NCBI GenBank assembly: GCA_016937945.1
Contig: JAFGVP010000157.1
Span: 1 to 64,000 of the forward strand
Direction of reading: 5' to 3'
DNA from: Pontiellaceae bacterium
GTDB lineage: Bacteria > Verrucomicrobiota > Kiritimatiellia > Kiritimatiellales > Pontiellaceae
DNA length: 64,000 bases
Below the pieces are notes generated by a model that did not search any database, was not told where the DNA came from, and saw nothing but the letters and a program-made list of their open reading frames with translations. A program made the translations under genes and the position numbers. Below are positions 42,855-51,760 of this stretch, piece by piece. Each line of letters starts with the position of its first letter. Within the stretch, counting starts at the first letter, position 1.

Positions 42855-45299
42855 TCAACGGCGCGGCGTCAGCACCATCACAAAACCACCGCCCGGCTCC
42901 ATGCGGACCGTGATGGACTTGTCGAGGGACAGCACGGATTTTTTCACATCAAACTTTGTTTTATCGCCGGCGACATCCGAGAAGGCAACCGCGCTCCACG
43001 TTCCGCCCTTCAGGAATCCGGGCTCTATTTCGCGTGTCATGACCTGATCGGTTCCATTGACTGCCGCTACGTACCAGATATCGCCCGAACGACGGGCCAT
43101 CAGCGCGGCTTCGCCGATGCGGCTTCCCGGCAGCACAACGGTTTCATCCCAGATAACCGGCTTCGTGCGAATAAAATCCAACACCTGAGCAGGCTGCGCC
43201 GCATAGGTCTCCAGACTGTCCCCCCAGTGGTTTATCTTCGAGCTGTACAGAACGGAGGTTGCGAGCTGCGAACCGGCCGTGGTGGATCCCATCAGGCGAG
43301 GCTGGAAAACTGTAGGCGTAAAATCCGCCGGACCGGTCACGCAACGGGTAAAGGGCAGCGCGGCAAGATGTCTGCGCTGTATACCGCCAAGGTTTTCCAT
43401 GCCGTAGATTCCTTCACGGGTCATCAGGTTCGGCCAGGTACGCTCTTCCCCTGCCGGCTTATTCGCACCGTGAAAATTAATCAAAACATGATAACGCGCG
43501 CCGAGTTCGAGGCAGGATTTATAAAATGCTAAACGCTCATGACTCTCGCTGTCCATGAAATCGATTTTTACGCCGACGGCGCCGGACTCGGAAACATTAC
43601 GGAAGAATTCCTCACGGGCCGCGGGATCACTGATCCGGCTCCAATGTTCCCACACCATGATCTTTACGTTTTTCTTTGCGGCATAGTCGCACACTTCCTT
43701 AAGGCTCGGCCATTCGTCGTGACCGTTCCGGTGCCAGCCCATGCGCGGATCGCGCCACGGATCATCGATGACGTAGTATTGACAGTTTAGTTCTGCCGCA
43801 TCGTCCACATAACCGAAAATTCGGTCCCATTGGGCCGTGTCCCACTGGCCGACGATCCACGTCCAGAAGGCGCGACCCGGTTTGATCCACTTGGCATTCC
43901 GCCCCTCGGGAAACAGCTTGGTATTGAGCGGCGGAGAAACGTTGTAGACAATGCTCTGGTTTACCAACGCATTGAGATCACTGGCCGCAATGACGATACG
44001 CCACGGCGTTGTAATGTCACCCGTGAGTTCCCATCCCTGCGCGTCGTCTTCAAACAGACCCGCCAGAATACGGCCGCGCGGACCGATTGTCATCCCGCTG
44101 TAATCCAGATTATCGGCCTCGGTGATGCAGGCAAAACCGCCGTCAGGCAGTTCCACGGTCAGCGGCATGGTTACCGGTTGCGAAGCTACCGAACCTGTCG
44201 CCTTTACCGGAAAATAATTGGCCTCATAGTTTTTTGTATTGGTATTGCTCCAATAAATCGATCCATCCGGCACAACAAACGAAGTGGCTTCCCCTCCGAC
44301 CATGCGCGGCCCGCGGCCTGGAACAATATAGCGCCATGCCACACCGTCATCATACGTCCGGACATCAAGAATCCAGTTCGCACGCCCCGCCTTCGACTGC
44401 ACTTTGAATTTTGCGCCCCGGCATTGATCGCGCAACGTTCCTGAACCGCTCGGATCCGGATAGGTGACATCCGTGGTATAGATTTCCGCAGCTCCAAGCT
44501 CAACGTCTTCGCCAAGGTCCACACCGTCAATCGTGATACCGAGCGGAGACGGTTTCAGTACGTCTCTGCCATCCAGTTGAATTCCAATAACCAGACGGCG
44601 ATTCGAAACCCCCACGCTTGCGGCAATCTTTCCATCCGGACTCTTCAACGTCGAAACCTCGGACGGAATGACCGGCGCCTCTCCGGAATAATGCGGCACG
44701 GTTATGGTCCAGCGCGGAGCCAGCACAGGCATTGTGTCTGAATAGATAAATCGGGCATCGCACCAATCGGCGTGGTCAAAATTAATCCCGTCACCTCCAT
44801 CGGTAACGCGCAGCTCAATCTGCTTATATGCGGCCAGGTCGACATTCACATCGACAGCAGCATCGCCTTTGCGCAACAGGCCACTGTCATAAAGTTTCAA
44901 GTCATCGCCAAAAATCTGGAAAACCACACTCCCGGGACCATCGGTGGAATCATCGACTCCAACCCGAGCCTTAAATTGCAGCGAGGCATTTCCTTCGTTC
45001 ATAAATACCCCCGAACTTACCGCGTGAACGCCGACTCCCCGCGTAAAAACGACGCCGCCGATGGAGAGCGGCTTGTCGGAAATGGATTTGCCGGCGTGCG
45101 CGCCGGAATAACCACAGGAGATTTCCCCGACGGTAAAATCGTCTAGCCAGGCCTCTTTAGCAAAGGTGGTGGAGTGTACAAGCGCCAGCAGCGCGACATA
45201 AAGAACGGGATTCGGAAAACCGCCTTTTCGGCCTGCACGATGAGCAACGGATAAGTCAGTATTCAGGAAATGTTTTTCAGATAGGCACCCTGCATTCAT
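42855..45299 (-). CDS. Secreted NPCBM-GH97 glycosidase (retaining type)
   Basis: The 814-residue product has a long N-terminal region with the hydrophobic signal core VLYVALLALVHSTTFA at about 32-47. An NPCBM carbohydrate-binding domain follows at 48-190 (ISCGYSGAHAGKSISDKPLS, RGVGVHAVSSGVFMN, HADWCDARFIY), then the GH97 beta-supersandwich and (beta/alpha)8 barrel (YYVIDDPWRDPRMGW, VKIMVWEHWSR). The Asp near 580 in GVKIDFMDSE fits the nucleophile of retaining GH97 members (alpha-galactosidase type) rather than the inverting SusB type, and the Glu in YGMENLG near 634 is the probable acid/base. The C-terminal beta-domain ends at LTPRR. It is the first gene of GH97-GH92. Confidence 0.9.
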   Translation of the reverse strand: MNAGCLSEKHFLNTDLSVAHRAGRKGGFPNPVLYVALLALVHSTTFAKEAWLDDFTVGEISCGYSGAHAGKSISDKPLSIGGVVFTRGVGVHAVSSGVFMNEGNASLQFKARVGVDDSTDGPGSVVFQIFGDDLKLYDSGLLRKGDAAVDVNVDLAAYKQIELRVTDGGDGINFDHADWCDARFIYSDTMPVLAPRWTITVPHYSGEAPVIPSEVSTLKSPDGKIAASVGVSNRRLVIGIQLDGRDVLKPSPLGITIDGVDLGEDVELGAAEIYTTDVTYPDPSGSGTLRDQCRGAKFKVQSKAGRANWILDVRTYDDGVAWRYIVPGRGPRMVGGEATSFVVPDGSIYWSNTNTKNYEANYFPVKATGSVASQPVTMPLTVELPDGGFACITEADNLDYSGMTIGPRGRILAGLFEDDAQGWELTGDITTPWRIVIAASDLNALVNQSIVYNVSPPLNTKLFPEGRNAKWIKPGRAFWTWIVGQWDTAQWDRIFGYVDDAAELNCQYYVIDDPWRDPRMGWHRNGHDEWPSLKEVCDYAAKKNVKIMVWEHWSRISDPAAREEFFRNVSESGAVGVKIDFMDSESHERLAFYKSCLELGARYHVLINFHGANKPAGEERTWPNLMTREGIYGMENLGGIQRRHLAALPFTRCVTGPADFTPTVFQPRLMGSTTAGSQLATSVLYSSKINHWGDSLETYAAQPAQVLDFIRTKPVIWDETVVLPGSRIGEAALMARRSGDIWYVAAVNGTDQVMTREIEPGFLKGGTWSAVAFSDVAGDKTKFDVKKSVLSLDKSITVRMEPGGGFVMVLTPRR

Positions 45300-45537
45300 A
45301 ATGAATTTTTCACTCCATTTTCAGCACTGAGATCTCGACCGAACCCTCGCAATTCTCAGAACAAGACACGTTTAAATGATCGCAGTATTGGTCAGAGCTC
45401 TGAACACCGTCACGTCACCTAAATGGATGACAGAGATGCGCCGTAATTAGTTTAAGTGACATGACCGAATCGATCCGCATCCGCTATAAACTTGCTGTTT
45501 AGACTCAAAAACCCGAGCCACGAGGAAGGTATCGCCC
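45300..45537. promoter_or_regulatory. Divergent promoter region GH97 / GH43
   Basis: This region separates two divergent operons. It contains GTCACCTAAATGGATGACAG at 45414-45433 and a further GTGACATGAC near 45457, resembling the inverted repeats at 40203 and 56496. No gene is seen. Confidence 0.4.
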
Positions 45538-46518
45538 ATGAAACTGACTGTATATGCAACACTGATCGGAGCGCTGCTGGCAATGACTGCAGCGGCCCAA
45601 TCCACTACGCCCCGGAAAACGTCCGGCAATCCGCTGTTCGAAGGATGGTATGCCGATCCGGAAGTAATCGTTTACGGCAACAAATACTGGATTTTCCCGA
45701 CCTATTCCGCTCCCTATGAACAACAAACCTTCTTCGACTGCTTTTCCTCCGACGATCTGGTGACATGGACCAAACACGAAAAGATTCTGGATACCGAACG
45801 GGTCAAGTGGGCCAACCGCGCTATGTGGGCTCCGAGCGTTATTGAAAAGGGTGGAAAGTACTATCTATTTTTCGGCGCCAACGATGTGCATGAAGGCGAA
45901 GTCGGAGGCATCGGCGTGGCCGTTGCCAACCGGCCGGAAGGCCCCTACCGCGATCTACTCAAAAAGCCGTTGATCAACGAGATCGTTAACGGCGCCCAGC
46001 CGATCGACCAGTATGTCTTCCGCGACGAAGACGGCTCATACTACATGTATTACGGCGGATGGGGACACTGTAACCTGGTCAAACTGCGGAATGATTTCAA
46101 AGGCATCGTCCCATTCGACGACGGTACGCTCTACAAGGAAGTTACGCCTGAGGGTTATGTGGAAGGACCCTGCGTATTCAAGAAAGACGGCAAGTATTTT
46201 TTTATGTGGTCGGAAGGCGGATGGGGCGGGCCGAATTATTCGGTAGCCTACGCCATTGCCGACAGCATTTACGGACCGTTCAAGCGCATCGGAAAAATTC
46301 TGCAGCAGGACGCCTCCGTGGCGACCGGAGCCGGACACCACTCCGTTCTTCATGTTCCCGGAACTGATGACTGGTATATCGTGTATCATCGCCGGCCGCT
46401 CGGAGAAACCGACGCGAACCACCGGGTCACCTGCATTGACCGGATGATCTTTGAAGAAGACGGAAAAATTAAGCCGGTCAAGATCACTTTCGAAGGCGTC
46501 CCTCCGCAGAAAATGTAA
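45538..46518 (+). CDS. Secreted GH43 family glycosidase
   Basis: The 326-residue product has a signal peptide (MKLTVYATLIGALLAMTAAA) and a single five-bladed propeller of the GH43 clan. The three catalytic acids are in place: base Asp in EGWYADPEVIVYG, pKa-modulating Asp in PIDQYVFRDEDGS and acid Glu in YVEGPCVFKKDGKYF. HHSVLHVPGTDDWYIVYHRR closes the propeller (His coordinating the central metal). No additional beta-sandwich domain is attached. Likely releases arabinose, xylose or galactose; family alone does not decide. GAGGAAGG precedes the start, and the GH92 gene follows within 30 bases. Confidence 0.92.
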   Translation: MKLTVYATLIGALLAMTAAAQSTTPRKTSGNPLFEGWYADPEVIVYGNKYWIFPTYSAPYEQQTFFDCFSSDDLVTWTKHEKILDTERVKWANRAMWAPSVIEKGGKYYLFFGANDVHEGEVGGIGVAVANRPEGPYRDLLKKPLINEIVNGAQPIDQYVFRDEDGSYYMYYGGWGHCNLVKLRNDFKGIVPFDDGTLYKEVTPEGYVEGPCVFKKDGKYFFMWSEGGWGGPNYSVAYAIADSIYGPFKRIGKILQQDASVATGAGHHSVLHVPGTDDWYIVYHRRPLGETDANHRVTCIDRMIFEEDGKIKPVKITFEGVPPQKM

Positions 46519-46546
46519 TCCAGTAGCGATATCCAAAGGTCTATCC

Positions 46547-48844
46547 ATGAGAAAAAATGATACCCGCACCACTCCGTTGATTTCCACCCTCCTGCTGGGC
46601 GCCGCCGTCGCGGCCGCCCCTGCCCTGTCGTTCGCTGGAGGGTCCGGCGCCCCATCGGAGTACATTCGACCGATGATCGGAACGCAGGGCGAAGGCAATG
46701 TGTACCCGGGACCGTCCGCGCCCTTCGGCATGATGCAGATAAGCCCGGACACGGATAAAGAGCTATGGGCCACGGCCTCGGGCTATGAATATTCAGACCC
46801 GACCATTCTGGGATTCAGCCTGACGCATCTCTCCGGCACCGGCATTCCGGATCTTGGCGATTTCCTTTTTATCCCGCAGGTCGGCGCGCCGGCGTTTGAA
46901 TCGGGCACAAAGGATAAACCGGAGGAAGGGTATCAATCGACCTACTCGCACGAAAATGAAACGGCCTCTGCCGGCTACTACAAGGTCACGCTCGACAAAC
47001 CGGAGGTAACCGTTGAGCTGACGGCCGGCCTCCGCGCAGGCATGCTGCGATTTACTTTCCCGGCGTCTGATGACGCGTCGATCATGACCGATCTAGCCCA
47101 CGTCCTTAGCGGAGGGCGTTGGAAAGTGGCGCAGTCGCACGTTCGCATTGAAGACGAGTCGACCGTAACCGGCTTCCACATCATCAACGGCTGGGCGAAG
47201 GAACGGCATCTTTTTTTTGCGGCCCGTTACTCCCGCCCGTTCGACGAAGGCGTAATCATAAGCAAAGGCGAACCGGTTGTGTATGACAGCCATAAAAACT
47301 ACCGATTCCGCAGCTGCAAGGAAGCCGCAGGAACCGACCTGCGCTTTCTGGCAAAATATAAAACCGCCGAAAACGAAACCATCCAGGTCAAGGTGGCAGT
47401 TTCCACCGTCAGCGCGGCCAACGCCCTTGAAAACCTCGACTCGGAACTCCCCCACTGGAACTTTGAACAGGTCGTGAAAGAAACCCGCCAACGATGGGAC
47501 AGGGAGCTGGCCTGCATCCGGATCGACGGATCGCAGACCGAAAAGGAAACGTTCTACACGGCCATGTATCACGCGTTCCTTACCCCCAACACCCATCAGG
47601 ATGTCAACGGACAGTATCGGGGATTCGACCAGAACATTCATACCGTTGAAGGCGCCAATAAATATACCATCTTTTCGCTGTGGGATACCTACCGCGCCAC
47701 CCATCCGCTGTTTGCCCTGGTCCAGGCGGAGCGAAACTCGGACATGATCAACTCCATGCTGGCCCATTATGACCAGAGCGTCGACCACCTGCTTCCGGTC
47801 TGGGAACTGCAGGCCAACGAAACCTGGTGCATGATCGGCTACCACGCTGTCCCGGTGATTGCCGATGCCTACCTGAAGGGTAACACCGGCTTTGATCCGG
47901 AACGCGCCTATGAAGCGATCAAAACCACGGCCATGAATCCGCACTATGATGCCGTCGCGGAATATACGGAACTCGGCTGGGTGCCGTTCGATCAGGAAAA
48001 CGAAGCGGTCTCCAAGACCCTCGAGTATGCCTACGACGATTTCACCATCGCCCAGATGGCCAAGGCGCTTGGCAAGATGGATGATTATGCCTATTTCATG
48101 AAGCGCGCTGCTTCATATAAGAACATCTACGATCCCGAAACCGGATTCATGCGCGGACGCGACTCGGATGGAAACTGGCGTACGCCGTTTGATCCGCAAG
48201 GCTTCGTTCAGGGGGGTGATTTTACGGAAGGTACGAGCTGGCAATACAGCTGGTATGTTCCGCACGATGTGCCCGGACTGATTGAACTCTTCGGCGGCCA
48301 GGATGCGTTCTGTAAAAAGCTCGACCAGCTCTTTACGCTCAACTCGGAAGAAAACGGCGATCCGGAGGTCGACGATATCTACGGACGCATCGGCGAATAC
48401 TGGCACGGCAACGAACCGAGCCACCATATCATCTATCTCTACAGCCTGGCCGGACAACCATGGAAGGCGCAGCGGTTGCTGCGGCAGGTTATCCAGACCC
48501 AATACGGCACGAAGCCGGGATCGCTGACAGGCAACGACGACTGCGGCCAGATGTCGGCTTGGTATATATTTACCTGCCTCGGGTTCTATCCCGTTGCGCC
48601 GGCCTCCGATTATTATGTAATCGGCGCGCCGCAGATGAAGGAAATCGCCATGAACCTGTCGAACGGAAACCGTTTTACCATGACGGCGCATAATCTCTCT
48701 GAGGAAAACATGTATGTGCAGTCCGTAAAGCTGAACGGAAAAACATGGAACTCCACGCTCCTGCCCTTCAAGGAACTGAGCAAAGGCGGCAGCCTGGCGT
48801 TTGAAATGGGCCCGAAGCCAAGCCGGTGGGGCGTGCAGCCATAA
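46547..48844 (+). CDS. Secreted GH92 alpha-mannosidase
   Basis: The start at 46547 (AAAGGT six bases upstream) gives 765 residues with a signal peptide ending near LSFAG. The frame is open further upstream, overlapping GH43, but that part is not needed. GH92 hallmarks: IRPMIGTQGEGNVYPGPSAP, SLTHLSGTGIPDLGD (the canonical motif), YHAFLTPNTHQDVNGQYRG, SLWDTYRATHPL, EGTSWQYSWYVPHD with the general-acid Glu, WHGNEPSHHIIYLY and GNDDCGQMSAWYIF with the calcium/base acidic residues. It should be a calcium-dependent inverting exo-alpha-mannosidase. Its closest relative here is the 56568 product. It ends 14 bases from the convergent AraC gene. Confidence 0.94.
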   Translation: MRKNDTRTTPLISTLLLGAAVAAAPALSFAGGSGAPSEYIRPMIGTQGEGNVYPGPSAPFGMMQISPDTDKELWATASGYEYSDPTILGFSLTHLSGTGIPDLGDFLFIPQVGAPAFESGTKDKPEEGYQSTYSHENETASAGYYKVTLDKPEVTVELTAGLRAGMLRFTFPASDDASIMTDLAHVLSGGRWKVAQSHVRIEDESTVTGFHIINGWAKERHLFFAARYSRPFDEGVIISKGEPVVYDSHKNYRFRSCKEAAGTDLRFLAKYKTAENETIQVKVAVSTVSAANALENLDSELPHWNFEQVVKETRQRWDRELACIRIDGSQTEKETFYTAMYHAFLTPNTHQDVNGQYRGFDQNIHTVEGANKYTIFSLWDTYRATHPLFALVQAERNSDMINSMLAHYDQSVDHLLPVWELQANETWCMIGYHAVPVIADAYLKGNTGFDPERAYEAIKTTAMNPHYDAVAEYTELGWVPFDQENEAVSKTLEYAYDDFTIAQMAKALGKMDDYAYFMKRAASYKNIYDPETGFMRGRDSDGNWRTPFDPQGFVQGGDFTEGTSWQYSWYVPHDVPGLIELFGGQDAFCKKLDQLFTLNSEENGDPEVDDIYGRIGEYWHGNEPSHHIIYLYSLAGQPWKAQRLLRQVIQTQYGTKPGSLTGNDDCGQMSAWYIFTCLGFYPVAPASDYYVIGAPQMKEIAMNLSNGNRFTMTAHNLSEENMYVQSVKLNGKTWNSTLLPFKELSKGGSLAFEMGPKPSRWGVQP

Positions 48845-48858
48845 GTACTGAATCCGAT

Positions 48859-49746
48859 TTAAGCAGGTGGACTCGCGGAACCGGAAGGTTGCCAGAGTCC
48901 ATCTTTAACCGCTTCATCCGATTTTTTGAGCGCGAGATATTCTCGGTTGTTATCCCGATATCGGCTGGGGCTCATGCCGGCTACCTTGCGAAACTGTTTA
49001 TTGAAATACTGGGGGTCCGGAATGCCGACAGCGGCGCCGACTTCGCAAATGGTCAGCGACGTGGTGGCCAGCAGGGATTTTGCCTGACCGATGCGCCGTT
49101 GCAGCAGGTATTGAATCAGGGGCATCCGGTACTCCTGCCTGAACTTCCGGGACAGAGTGGCGGGCGAAGTGTTTGCGCGTTCCGCCAACAGCGGAACAGA
49201 CAGGGGCAGACATAGATTGGCATCGATCCAGTTCAGCAGCTCGTCCCACGCAAAATTCATCCGGCTGCGCTGACCGGCGGTTCCGCTTCGACCCAGATTG
49301 TGCAGGGATAACAGCAAGGACTTGAGACGGAAACACGCCTCCAGCGTCAGCGAATCATGTTCAGCCCGATTCCGCACACTCCCCCAAAGGCGGCTGATAT
49401 GTCGCATCTGCTCCAGATAAAAGCGGCTGTTTAACCCCAGATGAAGAAGGGTCGGCAGTGCGATGGTTCTGTCACGGCTCTCCGGAGTGTCAAAGTAATG
49501 GATGCACCAGTGTTTTCCGGGATGCTCCGATTCGAGACTATAGACGGTTCCAGCCTGAATGCAGGTGATATCTCCGGGGTGAATCATATGCTCCCCGGAT
49601 CCGATTCGTATGCGTGCATGATAGTCGTACAGATGCAGGGCATTGGTCGGATTGCGATAGGTGAAATCATGCACCGGATTTAACAAGGGATATTGCCCCG
49701 CCCGGTCAATGGTCGGAAGTCGGTCGGTTGATATATTCACGCTCAT
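48859..49746 (-). CDS. AraC-family transcription regulator
   Basis: The 295-residue protein has an N-terminal cupin-type ligand-binding domain (LHLYDYHARIRIGSGEHMIH, PGDITCIQAGTVYSLESEHP) and two C-terminal helix-turn-helix motifs typical of AraC/XylS: LSVPLLAERANTSPATLSRK and LTICEVGAAVGIPDPQYFNK, followed by the conserved FRKVAGMSPSRYRD. It is divergent from manA and convergent with a GH92 gene, so it most likely senses mannose or a mannoside and controls the operon beginning at 49962 and perhaps GH43-GH92. AAAGGA precedes the ATG. Confidence 0.93.
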   Translation of the reverse strand: MSVNISTDRLPTIDRAGQYPLLNPVHDFTYRNPTNALHLYDYHARIRIGSGEHMIHPGDITCIQAGTVYSLESEHPGKHWCIHYFDTPESRDRTIALPTLLHLGLNSRFYLEQMRHISRLWGSVRNRAEHDSLTLEACFRLKSLLLSLHNLGRSGTAGQRSRMNFAWDELLNWIDANLCLPLSVPLLAERANTSPATLSRKFRQEYRMPLIQYLLQRRIGQAKSLLATTSLTICEVGAAVGIPDPQYFNKQFRKVAGMSPSRYRDNNREYLALKKSDEAVKDGLWQPSGSASPPA

Positions 49747-49764
49747 AGTCAGGAATCCTTTAAC

Positions 49765-49821
49765 TTACCAATATGCTATTTTTTACCAGTTTACATCAGT
49801 TTATACCACCAGTATTTACCA
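49765..49821. promoter_or_regulatory. Repeated TACCA boxes in the araC/manA divergent region
   Basis: TACCA occurs at 49766, 49784, 49804 and 49817 in direct orientation within an AT-rich stretch (three copies extended to TTACCA). Direct repeats spaced by roughly one to two helical turns are typical of AraC-family binding sites, and the position between the regulator and its presumed target supports this. Confidence 0.45.
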
Positions 49822-49961
49822 TATAAGGCAAAAATATTATGGTGATCAGCGGCAACCGTTTCGAGTATATATATTTTTCCGGGTGGAGTGCTTATGTCCG
49901 CTTCGGGCACTGATTCCTGATGCGCGGGACGAGTGGTATTTTAATGGATTTGAACCGATAA

Positions 49962-51716
49962 ATGATAAAATCGAACTATGATAAACAACCGGCAATAGCG
50001 GTGCCGGGCGGTGCAGACCGATGTGTCGCCGGATGGGATGCGGTCTGCAGAAAACTTGAAGCGGCCATTTTGGCCCGCAAAGCGAAGCGCACGGTTCTTA
50101 CCGTTGAGTGCTACACCGGCGTTTTCGAGAATGAAATCAGTGACGCACTGCAATCGCTGAATCCGGCACGCATGATTTTCAGCTCAGATGCATTCCGTCC
50201 GGCGGATGAAATTGACCGCAGGATCGCACCGTTCAACGGAGGGGATGATCCCCTGTTCGGATGGATGAGTCATCAGCGCATGACCGAGTTTATCAATCAG
50301 GAAAAAGCGGCTCAGCTGGCCGCTGAAATTGAAGCCACTCCGTCGGGAATCGTCATCATTATCGGTACAGGCGCCAGCCTGATTCATCCGGGAGATCTCC
50401 TTGTTTATGCAGACCTCGCACGTTGGGAGGCACAGCTGCGTATGCGCCGCAACGAGATATCCAACCTGGGGGTTGATAACAAAACCCTGAAATGGAGCCT
50501 GCAGTATAAACGCGCCTATTTCATCGACTGGCGCGTCTGCGACAAACTGAAGCGGCAACTGATGCCGCGCTGGGATTTTGTGCTGGATACCAACCGGCCG
50601 GATGAACCGCGACTGGCGGACGGCGCGGCTGTTCGTGCCGGACTCAGCGAGGCCGCCCGACGGCCGTTCCGCGTGGTTCCGTTTTTTGATCCGGCGCCGT
50701 GGGGCGGTCAGTGGATGAAAAAGGTTTGCGCGCTTGATCCTGAACCGGAAAACTATGGCTGGTGTTTTGACTGCGTACCGGAGGAAAACAGTCTGCTGCT
50801 CCAGTTCGGCGAAATCGTTATGGAGCTGCCTTCCATCAATGTGGTGTTCCATGAACCGCGCAATTTACTTGGCGACCGGGTCCATGCCCGATTCGGCGAT
50901 GAGTTTCCGATTCGCTTTGATTTCCTGGATACCATTCAGGGCGGCCATCTCTCCTTTCAGGTTCATCCGTTGACCGAATATATCCAGCAGCACTTCGGCA
51001 TGAATTATACGCAGGATGAATCCTATTATATCCTCGATGCCGAAACCGGCGCCTCCGTCTATCTCGGATTGAAAGAGGATATTGATCCCGATGCAATGAT
51101 TGCGGATCTCAAAGCGGCGGAGCGCGGCGACAAGGCATTTGATGACGAAAGATTCGTTAATTGCTTCCCCGCCCGGAAGCACGATCATTTCCTGATTCCG
51201 GCCGGCACCTGCCACTGTAGCGGCGCCGGAGCCATGGTGCTGGAAATCAGTGCCACGCCTTATATCTTTACCTTTAAAATGTGGGACTGGGGCCGGCTGG
51301 GCCTCGATGGTCTTCCGCGGCCGATCAATGTCGAACACGGATCAAAAAACATTCAGTGGGACCGCACCACCGGATGGGTAAAGGACCACTTGATTAACCG
51401 GGTTGAACCCATTGCCGAAGGCGACGGATGGCGCGAGGAACGCACCGGCCTGCATGAACGCGAATTTATCGAAACACGACGGCATTGGTTTTCCGTACCG
51501 GTAACGCACCACACAAACGGCAGCGTCAATGTCCTCAACCTGATTGAAGGCCGCGAGGCCATCGTCGAGAGCCCGACCGGCGCGTTTAAGCCGTATGTAG
51601 TGCACTATGCCGAAACCTTTATCATTCCGGCGGCAGTCGGCGAATACACCATACGCCCCTGCGGCGAAAGTGAAGGAAGGGAAATCGGAACCATTAAGGC
51701 CTACGTGCGCGGATAA
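49962..51716 (+). CDS. manA: Class I mannose-6-phosphate isomerase with N-terminal kinase-like domain
   Basis: The 584-residue product is about 200 residues longer than E. coli ManA. Residues 1-215 resemble a nucleoside-kinase-like fold (KRTVLTVECYTGVFENEI, VIIIGTGASLIHPGDLLVYA, RRNEISNLGVDNKTLKWS), but no Walker A Gly-Lys-Ser/Thr is seen. The C-terminal part is the cupin isomerase: VPFFDPAPWGGQWM, SFQVHPLTEYIQQHFG with Gln and His zinc ligands, LIPAGTCHCSGAGAMVLEIS with the third His, and FKMWDWGRLGLDG. It interconverts mannose-6-phosphate and fructose-6-phosphate in the cytoplasm. It is the first gene of the plus-strand mannoside operon. The Shine-Dalgarno sequence is weak. Confidence 0.9.
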   Translation: MIKSNYDKQPAIAVPGGADRCVAGWDAVCRKLEAAILARKAKRTVLTVECYTGVFENEISDALQSLNPARMIFSSDAFRPADEIDRRIAPFNGGDDPLFGWMSHQRMTEFINQEKAAQLAAEIEATPSGIVIIIGTGASLIHPGDLLVYADLARWEAQLRMRRNEISNLGVDNKTLKWSLQYKRAYFIDWRVCDKLKRQLMPRWDFVLDTNRPDEPRLADGAAVRAGLSEAARRPFRVVPFFDPAPWGGQWMKKVCALDPEPENYGWCFDCVPEENSLLLQFGEIVMELPSINVVFHEPRNLLGDRVHARFGDEFPIRFDFLDTIQGGHLSFQVHPLTEYIQQHFGMNYTQDESYYILDAETGASVYLGLKEDIDPDAMIADLKAAERGDKAFDDERFVNCFPARKHDHFLIPAGTCHCSGAGAMVLEISATPYIFTFKMWDWGRLGLDGLPRPINVEHGSKNIQWDRTTGWVKDHLINRVEPIAEGDGWREERTGLHEREFIETRRHWFSVPVTHHTNGSVNVLNLIEGREAIVESPTGAFKPYVVHYAETFIIPAAVGEYTIRPCGESEGREIGTIKAYVRG

Positions 51717-51760
51717 CGCATGAAAATATCGACTCAAAAAGCATACAAGGAGAATAAGGA

